Source: Ignavibacteriales bacterium UBA1304
GTDB taxonomy: Bacteria > Bacteroidota > Ignavibacteria > Ignavibacteriales > Ignavibacteriaceae
Length of the DNA: 59,460 nucleotides
Direction of reading: 5' to 3'
NCBI GenBank assembly: GCA_002307295.1
Contig: DBTY01000045.1
Location: forward strand, 1-59,460
Position 1 is the stretch's first letter; each line of letters opens with the position of its first letter. Made by a program: the position numbers and the translations under genes. This document shows positions 43,982 through 52,023 of this stretch, in pieces. The notes below the pieces were generated by a model. The model was not told the origin of the DNA. It searched no databases and was given only the letters and a program-made list of their open reading frames with translations.

Positions 43982-46873
43982 TTAGTCGGTATAATCGCTA
44001 ACAGGGTTACAGCTGCAAATTAAATTTCTATCGCCATAGGCGTTATTAATTCTGGAAACGGCAGGCCAAAATTTATTCGCTTTAACAGCCGCGTTTGGAT
44101 ACGCCGCTTTCTCTCTTGAATAAGCGTGATTCCATTCAGTTGCAATAAGCGATTCAGCAGTATGAGGCGCGTTCTTAAGAACGTTATCATGCTGATCAAA
44201 TTTGCCTTCTTCTATTTCCTTAATTTCATTACGTATAGAAATCAGAGCGTCGCAAAAACGGTCAAGCTCGGCCTTGGACTCGCTTTCTGTCGGCTCGATC
44301 ATAAGAGTACCTGCAACAGGAAAAGAAACCGTAGGCGCATGGAAGCCATAATCCATAAGCCTTTTAGCTACGTCCTCAACTTCCACTCCTGCGCTCGCTT
44401 TAAATTCGCGGAAGTCAAACATAAGTTCATGCGCAACTCTGCCGTTAACGCCAGTATACAATACTTTATAATAGTCTTTCAGTTTTTCTTTAATATAGTT
44501 TGCATTAAGAATGGCCGTCTGCGAAGCTTTTGCAAGCCCTTTTGCGCCAATCATTTTTATATATGCATACGAAATAACAAGAATCCCTGCGCTGCCCCAT
44601 GGAGCCGAAACTACGGCATGGATTCCTTTCTCAGTAGAAGTTTTTATAACTGAGTGATTCGGCAAATACTTAACAAGATGAGCTGAAGCTGCAATTGGCC
44701 CTACGCCTGGTCCGCCGCCGCCGTGAGGTATACAGAACGTTTTATGCAAATTCAGATGGCATATATCAGCGCCAATCATTTTAGGACTTGTAAGCCCGGC
44801 CTGCGCATTCATATTAGCGCCGTCCATATAAACCTGTCCGCCGTTTTTATGAATGATATCGCACATCTCTTTTATTTTCTCTTCATAAACTCCGTGCGTC
44901 GAAGGATACGTAACCATAAGAGCGGCTAAATCATTTTTATTTTCTACGGCTTTTTTATTTAAATCTTCAATATCAATATTGCCCAAATCGTCGCACGCTA
45001 CAACAACAACCTTCATCCCCGCCATAGCCGCGCTTGCAGGGTTTGTGCCATGCGCCGAAGCCGGAATAAGAACAATGTTTCTATTCCCCTGCCCTTTGTC
45101 AATATGATATTCTCTTATCACCATAAGTCCGGTATACTCGCCCTGCGCACCTGAATTAGGCTGCAAAGAGACGTCGTTAAAACCGGTTATTTTACATAAA
45201 TCTTTTTTTAGTTCGTCAAATATTTCGTGATATCCAGCGGCTTGTTCAACCGGGATAAACGGATGAAGCTCGGTTAATTCCGGGCGCGTAATGCCAAGCA
45301 TTTCTGTAGCCGCGTTAAGCTTCATTGTGCAGGAGCCTAAAGGAATCATAGACGTCGTTAACGAAAGATCTTTTTTCTCAAGCGATTTAGCGTAGCGCAT
45401 AAATTCTGTTTCAGAGCGGTATGTATTAAATATTCCGCTTGTAAGGTAATTTGTTTTACGCACAAGATTTTTTGGAATTACATCAGACTCTTCTTTTTTG
45501 CTTTTGCCAAATTTAGGCTCGTCAAATTGCAATCCTGCCGCTCCCGCAAAAAGCGATACAATTTCCTTTACGTCGCTTAGACTTGTAGTTTCGCTTAACG
45601 ACACTCCAACTTTCAGATTGCTATTATATCTAAAATTCACTTCCGCTTTTAGCGCGGCTTTTTGCAATTTTTTATACCAGGCAGCTTTCCCTTCAAACGA
45701 AATTTCAATTGTATCAAAGAAGGATTCGTTTGTAACGTTAAAGCCAAGCTTCTTAAGCGTTTTATACAACAAAACGGTAAAACCATGAATCCTACCCGCA
45801 ATTTGTTTAATGCCTTCGGGACCGTGATAAACCGCATACATCCCCGCCATAATAGCCAGCAGAGCCTGCGCCGTACATATATTGCTTGTGGCTTTTTCGC
45901 GTCTGATGTGCTGCTCTCTTGTCTGGAGAGCCATGCGGTACGCTTTGTTTCCGGCAGCGTCTATTGATATGCCTATTATTCTGCCGGGCATAATTCTTTT
46001 AAATTCTTCTTTAGCCGCAAAATAAGCTGCGTGAGGGCCGCCATAGCTCATCGGGACGCCAAACCTTTGAGTAGAGCCAACAACTACGTCCGCTCCAAAT
46101 TCTCCCGGAGGAGTCAGCAGCGCAAGGCTCATTAAATCAGCCGCAACAATAGCAGCAATGCCTTTTTGTTTTGCTTTTTCAAATAATTCTTTATAATCGT
46201 AAATTGTCCCGTTATCGGCCGGATACTGAACAATGACGGCAAAAATATCGTCGGTCAATTCATCTGTAAGATGATTTCCAATTTTTAATTTTATTCCAAA
46301 CGGATTGGAACGCGTTTTTAGCACGTCTATTGTTTGAGGGAAAAGCTCTTCCGAAACAAAAATTGTGTCAGCTTCTTTTTTATTTCCCTTCCGCGCGTTA
46401 AACAGCATCAGCATAGCTTCCGCGGCGGCGGTTCCTTCGTCAAGCAGAGAAGCGTTTGCAATAGGCATTCCCGTTAAGTCGATAATCATCGTCTGAAAAT
46501 TTAATAATGCTTCAAGCCGCCCCTGCGCTATTTCCGCCTGATAAGGAGTATACTGCGTATACCAGCCTGGATTTTCTAAGATATTCCTTAATATTACAGA
46601 CGGAGTGATTGTGGGATAGTATCCCGCGCCAATGTAAGTTTTGAATATTTTATTTTTTGCTAAAACCGTATTAAGCAGTTTAATAAACTCATACTCGCTT
46701 AAAGGTTCGTCAAGCTTTAGCTTGGTTTTTAGTTTTATGTCGCGTGGGATTGTCTGGTCAATAAGTTCGTCTAAGGAGGATACGTTTAGTTCGTTAAGCA
46801 TTACTTTTATATCTTGTTCGCTAGGTCCAATGTGCCGGGATATAAATTCTTCGAAGTCTTGGTTATAATTCAT
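43982..46873 (-). CDS. gcvP: Glycine dehydrogenase (decarboxylating), P-protein
   Basis: 963 aa, the full-length fused form with N- and C-terminal halves. Features: FISRHIGPSEQDIKVML and FKTYIGAGYYPTITPSVILRNI at the start, GSTQRFGVPMSYGGPHAAYFA, then in the C-half STMIPLGSCTMKLNAATEM, LQPNSGAQGEYTGLMVI, HGTNPASAAMAGM and the PLP site CHLNLHKTFCIPHGGGGPG with the Schiff-base Lys. It decarboxylates glycine and passes the aminomethyl group to the H-protein of the glycine cleavage system. gcvT and gcvH are not in the window. Ends at 46873 with the usual MNYNQDFEEF start. Confidence 0.97.
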   Translation of the reverse strand: MNYNQDFEEFISRHIGPSEQDIKVMLNELNVSSLDELIDQTIPRDIKLKTKLKLDEPLSEYEFIKLLNTVLAKNKIFKTYIGAGYYPTITPSVILRNILENPGWYTQYTPYQAEIAQGRLEALLNFQTMIIDLTGMPIANASLLDEGTAAAEAMLMLFNARKGNKKEADTIFVSEELFPQTIDVLKTRSNPFGIKLKIGNHLTDELTDDIFAVIVQYPADNGTIYDYKELFEKAKQKGIAAIVAADLMSLALLTPPGEFGADVVVGSTQRFGVPMSYGGPHAAYFAAKEEFKRIMPGRIIGISIDAAGNKAYRMALQTREQHIRREKATSNICTAQALLAIMAGMYAVYHGPEGIKQIAGRIHGFTVLLYKTLKKLGFNVTNESFFDTIEISFEGKAAWYKKLQKAALKAEVNFRYNSNLKVGVSLSETTSLSDVKEIVSLFAGAAGLQFDEPKFGKSKKEESDVIPKNLVRKTNYLTSGIFNTYRSETEFMRYAKSLEKKDLSLTTSMIPLGSCTMKLNAATEMLGITRPELTELHPFIPVEQAAGYHEIFDELKKDLCKITGFNDVSLQPNSGAQGEYTGLMVIREYHIDKGQGNRNIVLIPASAHGTNPASAAMAGMKVVVVACDDLGNIDIEDLNKKAVENKNDLAALMVTYPSTHGVYEEKIKEMCDIIHKNGGQVYMDGANMNAQAGLTSPKMIGADICHLNLHKTFCIPHGGGGPGVGPIAASAHLVKYLPNHSVIKTSTEKGIHAVVSAPWGSAGILVISYAYIKMIGAKGLAKASQTAILNANYIKEKLKDYYKVLYTGVNGRVAHELMFDFREFKASAGVEVEDVAKRLMDYGFHAPTVSFPVAGTLMIEPTESESKAELDRFCDALISIRNEIKEIEEGKFDQHDNVLKNAPHTAESLIATEWNHAYSREKAAYPNAAVKANKFWPAVSRINNAYGDRNLICSCNPVSDYTD

Positions 46874-47035
46874 AAAAAATGATCTCTATGTAAAAAAACA
46901 AAAATAATTTTGCCTTTAAATTAATCAATTTTTCGGAAATATAAGGGGGAAAAATGAAAGGAGGAATTTAATTGAACGTTTTACGATTATACTTTTTTAT
47001 TATTGCAAAATAAACAAATATACGGTATACTTGTA

Positions 47036-47047
47036 CTACAATTGTAG
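47036..47047. promoter_or_regulatory. Palindromic operator before antitoxin gene
   Basis: A perfect 12-bp palindrome CTACAATTGTAG, extended outward by GTA/TTAC, lies 24 bases before the antitoxin ATG and next to GGTATACTT. Ribbon-helix-helix antitoxins of this family bind such sites to repress their own promoter (inference). Confidence 0.6.
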
Positions 47048-47071
47048 TTACATATATTTAAAGGCGGTTAG

Positions 47072-47332
47072 ATGAATAAATCGGCAACAATACAAACCCG
47101 GATTGATCCTAAAGTAAAAAGTCAGGCTCAGAAAATTCTTAATAAATTGAATATTACAATGTCCGAAGCTATTACTCTTTTTTTAACGCAGGTTTCCCTA
47201 AACAAAGGGTTGCCGTTCGAAATAAAAATTCCCAACGAGCTAACCGAAGAAACGCTTCGCAAATCTGAAAACGGCGAAGAGCTCCGCCAGGCGGCTAATG
47301 TAAAACAGTTATTTAAGGAGCTTAATGGTTGA
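47072..47332 (+). CDS. RelB/DinJ-family antitoxin, no toxin partner seen
   Basis: 86 aa. The N-terminal ribbon-helix-helix domain is typical of DinJ: ATIQTRIDPKVKSQAQKILNKLNITMSEAITLFLTQVSLNKGLPFEIKIP. The acidic C-terminal part (TEETLRKSENGEELRQAANVKQLFKEL) is what normally wraps the toxin. An AAAGGCGG ribosome site precedes the ATG. The plus frame that overlaps its stop (ATG at 47326) does not look like a RelE or YafQ toxin and stops in the minus-strand gene. So this is an orphan antitoxin, or it acts against a toxin elsewhere. Confidence 0.88.
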   Translation: MNKSATIQTRIDPKVKSQAQKILNKLNITMSEAITLFLTQVSLNKGLPFEIKIPNELTEETLRKSENGEELRQAANVKQLFKELNG

Positions 47333-47373
47333 GGCTGTTTTATTCTTCTCAATTCAGCTCATCAAGTTTATTT

Positions 47374-48255
47374 TTATATGGGTGGAAGTACCTTATAATG
47401 AAGAGCCATTAAATCATCAGCTCCACATCCTAAACGATGCCAATTTTTGTTACTCGTTATCCGACAACCAATAACACAATCTGTAGAGACATGGTTCTCT
47501 GTAATACAAATAACTGCTTTTTTACCATCGGGAATGACATCATTCTGCACACTCCATTTAATTGAATATCCATCAATATCGAAACTCGAATCCACTTCAA
47601 CTTCAACTGATAGAGTATCTCCTGGTCTTAATTCACACTTTTTTACTTTAATAAATGATTGCATAATAGCTCCATCATTAAATGGGATCATTTGATTTCG
47701 ATACACTATATTACCAAATGAATCAATCATTTTTAAAATCAATGGGACATTATACTCGTTATTCATATTGTTTTCTGTATAATAGTTTTTAATTGAGTCA
47801 ATTATATCATTTGCATAACAAACTATTTGCTCTGCTTGTCTTACACTAATAGGATTGGCATGGGATAAACAATTCCTTGGATAAATAAGTCTTTTCATAA
47901 AAGTTCTAGCTTCCTCCTTCCCTTCTGGAAAAGCTTCTTTTAATGCTTTGGAGAAATAATTAAGATAAAGAATTGGATTACAAATAATTTTAATTTCATC
48001 ATCTAAGAGGATAGCATCAATTAATCGCGAAAATCTTTCTGGTTCTTCTTTCAACCTCTTGCTAACAATATCTCTTATTTCTTTTTTTATTAAAAAGTTG
48101 CCATCTTCATTTTTGAATTCAAAATAGTTTTTGCAAACCTTTGAAAGATTATCATCGATTAATCTTCTAAGCCAGTATTCTAAGGTTTCAATTCTATCTT
48201 TACATACACTTCGCATTTCTGAGTCTAATAATTTATAATACATAAGACTGTCCAT
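47374..48255 (-). CDS. HEPN-like protein with R-x4-H motif
   Basis: 293 aa. Residues 1-165 are all-helical (YWLRRLIDDNLSKVCKNYFE, KIICNPILYLNYFSKALKE) and contain RLIYPRNCLSHANPISVRQAEQIVCYANDIIDSI, where Arg127-Asn128-x3-His132 matches the R-x4-6-H RNase motif of HEPN domains; the layout is closest to Swt1-like HEPNs. Residues 180-293 form a beta-sandwich-like part (KCELRPGDTLSVEVEVDSSFDIDGYSIKWSVQND). HEPN proteins often act as RNA-cutting toxins or defence effectors; here that is inference. It is convergent with an orphan antitoxin (41-base gap). Single gene, AT-rich. Confidence 0.7.
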   Translation of the reverse strand: MDSLMYYKLLDSEMRSVCKDRIETLEYWLRRLIDDNLSKVCKNYFEFKNEDGNFLIKKEIRDIVSKRLKEEPERFSRLIDAILLDDEIKIICNPILYLNYFSKALKEAFPEGKEEARTFMKRLIYPRNCLSHANPISVRQAEQIVCYANDIIDSIKNYYTENNMNNEYNVPLILKMIDSFGNIVYRNQMIPFNDGAIMQSFIKVKKCELRPGDTLSVEVEVDSSFDIDGYSIKWSVQNDVIPDGKKAVICITENHVSTDCVIGCRITSNKNWHRLGCGADDLMALHYKVLPPI

Positions 48256-48604
48256 ATTTGTTAGTTAATCAATTCATCAGCTTAGTACTATTACATACCG
48301 CAGTTATAATATTACTTCCTTCTTTATTTCGTTTTCCAGATTTTCTTTTCACCGCGCAAACAATCTCCGCCGCATCGTTTTGCCCCTCGGTATATTTTGC
48401 AGAATTAAGAGAGGTAATAAAATATTGATTATAACTTAAAGAAAATTGGTTTTAATATCATCATTAATTTTTCTGTTTTTACTCATGGATTTTGTGCGCC
48501 ATAATCAGGTCATTATGCGACGCTATTTTAATTGTTATAATATTTTTTCATATTTTGCTATATATACAATTATTATTATTCATCACCGTAAAAGAGAATC
48601 ACAA
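48256..48604. other. Intergenic region with no recognised feature
   Basis: About 350 AT-rich bases between two divergent genes. A frame from 48446 runs into the next gene, but its N-terminal part (MVLISSLIFLF...HHRKRESQ) looks like chance, and the better start is at 48605. I see no clear promoter pair. Confidence 0.4.
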
Positions 48605-48871
48605 ATGAAAAATTCATTTTTAGTTTTTACGCTTGCCGGAACTTTGCTGTTCGGTTCTGTCTGCATTATGCCGCAGGATAGAGAACAAAAACCTCCTAAA
48701 GAAGCGCCGGGGAATATAGATCGCCCAAGACCTCACAAAGAAGACCAAAAGAAAAATAAACCGCCAAAACCTCCAAGACAGGATAGAAAAAGATTTAAAG
48801 CGCCAAGACCGCCGCATAAAGATCATCACAAAAATAAACCGCCATTGCCGCCAAGAGACGAGGCAAAGTAG
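48605..48871 (+). CDS. Small secreted Pro/Lys-rich basic protein
   Basis: 88 aa from the ATG at 48605. An N-terminal signal-like segment (MKNSFLVFTLAGTLLFGSVC) is followed by an unordered tail in which PKPP, PRPP and PPLPP blocks alternate with RQDRKR, HKDHHK and HKEDQKK, close to a repeat of about 12 residues. It would be strongly basic and probably sits in the periplasm or outside. No lipobox is seen (Val precedes Cys). Function unknown; the tail could bind an acidic polymer or a metal through its His residues. A good terminator follows. Confidence 0.7.
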   Translation: MKNSFLVFTLAGTLLFGSVCIMPQDREQKPPKEAPGNIDRPRPHKEDQKKNKPPKPPRQDRKRFKAPRPPHKDHHKNKPPLPPRDEAK

Positions 48872-48894
48872 TTTATAACTTCCAAATTTTTTAA

Positions 48895-48928
48895 GCTCGC
48901 TCCAATTAACCGGGGCGGGCTTCTTTTT
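48895..48928 (+). terminator. Rho-independent terminator
   Basis: GCTCGCTCC pairs with GGGGCGGGC (two G:T pairs) around AATTAACC, then TTCTTTTT follows. It lies 24 bases after the Pro/Lys-rich gene stop. Confidence 0.85.
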
Positions 48929-49145
48929 AATTTAGCCCAAATAGCGTGATAGGGAAAGATTCTAATGCGTAAGCGTTAGAAAAATGAGCGTTTAGCTTAT
49001 TATATAATAATATGGCGCAATTTCGAAAATCTTTTCGGTAATAAGATAAAGAACATCTGCTAATTATTATATCTAAATATTTTTTTTGACGTTAAATTCT
49101 CCTGGCACATAATCCGGGTTTACAAAAAGAATCCGGAGAATTCTA

Positions 49146-49217
49146 ATGTCTGTAGCATTTATGGGGAAAGAAAATATACGACCCCGGCCGGGGTCGTACA
49201 AAAACGTATTTAACTAA
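49146..49217 (+). other. Micro-ORF in repeat copy A
   Basis: ATG with GGAGA 6 bases upstream, then 23 codons reading MSVAFMGKENIRPRPGSYKN and a final VFN before TAA. The end NIRPRPGSYKNVFN is the same in copy B. The changes between the copies in the first half are mostly amino-acid-changing, which argues against selection for a peptide. Confidence 0.25.
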
Positions 49218-49319
49218 GGTATATACATGAAATCCTTCCGGGATTAAAACCCAATTTAAACACAATAAAATATTCCTATCGCGCAATCCGCGTTTACCAA
49301 AAGAATCCGGAGGATTCTA

Positions 49320-49391
49320 ATGTTTGTAACAATTGCGGGAACGAAAAACATACGACCCAGACCGGGGTCGTATAAAAACGTATTTAACTAA
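49320..49391 (+). other. Micro-ORF in repeat copy B
   Basis: ATG exactly 174 bases after the one in copy A, with an ideal GGAGG 6 bases upstream that is buried in the AGAATCC/GGATTCT hairpin. It reads MFVTIAGTKNIRPRPGSYKN, then VFN and TAA. It is either a leader-like peptide or a by-product of the palindromes. Confidence 0.25.
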
Positions 49392-49586
49392 GCTATATAC
49401 ATGTAATCCCTTCGGGATTAAAACCCAATTTAAACACAATAAAATTTTCCTATCGCGCAATCCGCGTTTACAATTCACAGCATTTTATAAAGCGTTTGAG
49501 CTTATAAAATTAGATTTACAAAAATTAATAGTTTTGGGAATGGCATATTGATACATGCCTCAAAAAGAAATGGGTATTAGCCGGAG

Positions 49587-50363
49587 CTAATTTAAAGAAG
49601 GTATTTTGCTAAGAGCGTCGTGAGCGGCGTTTTGCTCGGCCGTTTTTTTATTCCTGCCGGTTCCGTTGCCTGTAATATCGCTTCCAACAGAAACTCTGAT
49701 AGTAAAAATTCTATCGTGCTGAGGGCCGTCTTCTTTAATAACTTCGTAGCGGGGATTTTCCATTTTATTAGCCTGAGCGTATTCAAGCAGCTGGCTTTTA
49801 AAATTTTCGTCGCGTAGATAGCCGCCGTCTTTGGAGTTAGGCTCAATTATTATCCGCTTAATAAATTTTTCCGCATGCCCCAGACCGCCGTCTAAATAAA
49901 CGGCTCCAATAAGAGCTTCAAACGCATCGGCTAAAACTGTATGCAGACCGTTAGACAGAGTATTTTTGAGCTGTTTGCTGATTAAAACATGCTTAACAAG
50001 ATTTATTCTTTCAGCCGCGTCCGATAAGGCGTTACGGTTAACTAATTTCGATCTTGTTTTAGTAAGGAATCCTTCGTCTTTATCGCGGAAGTTGTCAAAA
50101 AGATAATCGGCAACAACAAGATTAAGAACTGCATCGCCAAGAAATTCCAAACGTTCGTTAGAAATATCAGCGCTGTAGCTTTGATCTAAAAACGAACGGT
50201 GAATAAGAGCCTGGGTAAAATAATTTTTATTGGAAATTTTGAATCCGATGATCTCTTCAATTTCCGCAAATTTTTTGGGAGTGAGAAATTTAGATAAGTC
50301 TTGTGAATTTTTTTTGTACTTATTTAAAACGATCCTGAAAAGGAACGAGAAAATACTGCTCAA
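49587..50363 (-). CDS. rnc: Ribonuclease III
   Basis: 258 aa. The catalytic domain has the signature NERLEFLGDAVLNLVVADYLF with the metal-binding Glu/Asp residues, DKDEGFLTKTRSKLVN and the second acidic site LADAFEALIGAVYLDGG; the C-terminal dsRNA-binding domain runs from NFKSQLLEYAQ to AEQNAAHDALSKI. It processes rRNA precursors and cuts double-stranded RNA. It begins 2 bases after fabF, the usual place at the end of a Bacteroidota fatty-acid cluster. Confidence 0.97.
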   Translation of the reverse strand: MSSIFSFLFRIVLNKYKKNSQDLSKFLTPKKFAEIEEIIGFKISNKNYFTQALIHRSFLDQSYSADISNERLEFLGDAVLNLVVADYLFDNFRDKDEGFLTKTRSKLVNRNALSDAAERINLVKHVLISKQLKNTLSNGLHTVLADAFEALIGAVYLDGGLGHAEKFIKRIIIEPNSKDGGYLRDENFKSQLLEYAQANKMENPRYEVIKEDGPQHDRIFTIRVSVGSDITGNGTGRNKKTAEQNAAHDALSKIPSLN

Positions 50364-50365
50364 GC

Positions 50366-51613
50366 CTATTCCTCAAACTTTTTAAAGAGTAATGACGCAT
50401 TATGTCCGCCAAAACCAAATGTATTGCTTATTGCATAATTGATCTCCCTCTTAGTACAGACCTTGGGAGAGTAGTTAAGGTCGCATAAAGGATCCGGATT
50501 ATCTAAATTGATAGTAGGCGGAACAATGCTGTTCTTAATAGCAAGCACAGTAGCAATAGCTTCAATAGCTCCTGCGGCGCCAATAAGATGCCCTGTCATA
50601 GATTTAGTAGAACTGACTATTAATTTATAAGCGTGCTCGCCAAAAGTCGATTTAATAGCCGCCGTTTCGTTAAGATCGTTATAAGGGGTAGAAGTGCCAT
50701 GAGCGTTAATATAATCAACGTCCGCAGGCTCAATTCCAGAGTCTCTTATAGCTTCCTGCATAGCTCTTTTAGCGCCCTCGCCTTCCGGAGCAGGGGCTGT
50801 AACATGGTAAGCGTCTCCAGTAAGACCAATACCGCTAATTTCGCCATAGATAACCGCGCCGCGGTTCATCGCATGTTCAAGTTCTTCAATAATTAAGGCG
50901 CCCGCGCCTTCGCCCATAATAAAACCGTTACGGTCTTTATCAAACGGACGGCAAGCTTCTAAATACCTGTCGTTCCATGTAGATAAAGCTTTCATTGCAT
51001 TAAACCCGCCAATGCCCATTTCAATTATAGCAGCCTCAGAACCGCCGCAAAACATAACGTCGGCAGAACCGCGCTGTATAAGAATAAACGCGTCCGCAAT
51101 TGCGTGCGACGAAGTAGCGCATGCCGAAGCGGTAGAATAATTTGGTCCTTTAACGCCATACTTAATTGAAATTTGTCCGGCCGCTATATTGGGGATCATC
51201 ATAGTAACTAAAAAAGGGCTGATTCTATCCGGCCGTTTCGATTCAAAATATTTGAAATGCTCTAACTGATTAGTATACATTCCGCCTATCCCGCTACCGA
51301 AAACAACGCCGAACCGGTCTTTATCGACTTTTTCTAAATTGATGCCGGAATTTGCAAAAGCCATATCCGCAGACGCAAGAGCAAACTGCGCAAAAGGATC
51401 CATCCTCCGGGCCAATTTTCTATCAAAAAATTGTTCGGGATCAAAATTCTTTACTTCAGCGGCAAACTTTGTATCAAATTTCTCAGTGTCAAATTTAGTA
51501 ATAGGTCCAATTCCATTTTTTCCGCTTACCAGGCCATTCCAATAGTCTTCAACATTATTGCCGATAGGCGTAACTGCTCCAAGCCCTGTTACCACGACTC
51601 TTCTTTTATTCAT
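50366..51613 (-). CDS. fabF: Beta-ketoacyl-ACP synthase II
   Basis: 415 aa from the ATG at 51613 (MNKRRVVVTGLGAVTPIGN); a TTG 12 bases upstream gives a longer frame but is unlikely. The catalytic Cys is in TASACATSSHAI; the two His are in INAHGTSTPYND and KSMTGHLIGAAGAIEA, with the conserved Lys in STKS. It condenses malonyl-ACP with the growing acyl chain. It lies between acpP and rnc in the fatty-acid cluster. Confidence 0.97.
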   Translation of the reverse strand: MNKRRVVVTGLGAVTPIGNNVEDYWNGLVSGKNGIGPITKFDTEKFDTKFAAEVKNFDPEQFFDRKLARRMDPFAQFALASADMAFANSGINLEKVDKDRFGVVFGSGIGGMYTNQLEHFKYFESKRPDRISPFLVTMMIPNIAAGQISIKYGVKGPNYSTASACATSSHAIADAFILIQRGSADVMFCGGSEAAIIEMGIGGFNAMKALSTWNDRYLEACRPFDKDRNGFIMGEGAGALIIEELEHAMNRGAVIYGEISGIGLTGDAYHVTAPAPEGEGAKRAMQEAIRDSGIEPADVDYINAHGTSTPYNDLNETAAIKSTFGEHAYKLIVSSTKSMTGHLIGAAGAIEAIATVLAIKNSIVPPTINLDNPDPLCDLNYSPKVCTKREINYAISNTFGFGGHNASLLFKKFEE

Positions 51614-51731
51614 AAAGCGTCCCAACGTTCATAGGGGTTTAAGATTGTAGAAAAAGATAAAATTCAATATTTAAAATTAGAATAAGGACAGACCGAAGCC
51701 TGCCCTTTTAATAAACTCTAAAAATAAAATG

Positions 51732-51965
51732 TTATGCTAATTTTCCTGTTAAATATCTGACTGCATCGCCAACTGTTCCGATTTTTTCAGCGTCTTCATC
51801 TGGAATAGATACATTAAAAGCGCTTTCAAATCCCATTACTAATTCAACGATGTCCAATGAATCAGCGCCTAAATCGTTTGTGAATGAAGCTTCAGGAGTA
51901 ATTTGTGATTCTTCAACTCCTAATTTATCAATAATGATTTCTTTTACCTTAGCTTCAACGTCCAT
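51732..51965 (-). CDS. acpP: Acyl carrier protein
   Basis: 77 aa, acidic, with the phosphopantetheine Ser in LGADSLDIVELVM. AGGAG precedes the ATG. It carries acyl chains through all Fab enzymes of this cluster. Longer gaps before fabF (about 118 bases) and after fabG (58 bases) suggest it may also be transcribed at a higher level on its own. Confidence 0.98.
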   Translation of the reverse strand: MDVEAKVKEIIIDKLGVEESQITPEASFTNDLGADSLDIVELVMGFESAFNVSIPDEDAEKIGTVGDAVRYLTGKLA

Positions 51966-52023
51966 TTCTTTCTCCTAATTATAGTTTGTGATTAGATTGT
52001 TTATAAAAAAAATTCTTAAATAA

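Larger units (their letters stand above)
49094..49472. repeat. Tandem 174-bp repeat, two full copies with three hairpins each
   Basis: Copy A (49111-49284) and copy B (49285-49458) have equal length and align without gaps; a third start AATCCGCGTTTACA (49459-49472) and a left edge near 49094 extend the array. Each copy has three tight palindromes: AGAATCC/GGATTCT at the left, a 20-base centre ACGACCCCGGCCGGGGTCGT (perfect in A, two changes in B), and AATCCC/GGGATT at the right. Nothing else fills the 715 bases between the terminator at 48928 and rnc. Copy number may vary elsewhere in the genome. Confidence 0.85.

Noticed and set aside
44126..44653. 175-codon open frame on the plus strand opposite gcvP
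   Set aside because: It lies wholly within gcvP, has no ribosome site and reads as an unstructured mix of residues; gcvP itself is certain.
47326..47476. Toxin gene overlapping the antitoxin stop
   Set aside because: The frame from 47326 has no RelE/YafQ features and is antisense to the HEPN-like gene's 3' end.
48446..48604. N-terminal extension of the Pro/Lys-rich protein
   Set aside because: It would put a second hydrophobic segment and a His/Arg-rich stretch before a normal signal peptide, and it has no ribosome site.
49094..49472. Possible CRISPR array
   Set aside because: The unit is 174 bases with only two full copies, there are no short direct repeats with unique spacers, and no cas gene is nearby.
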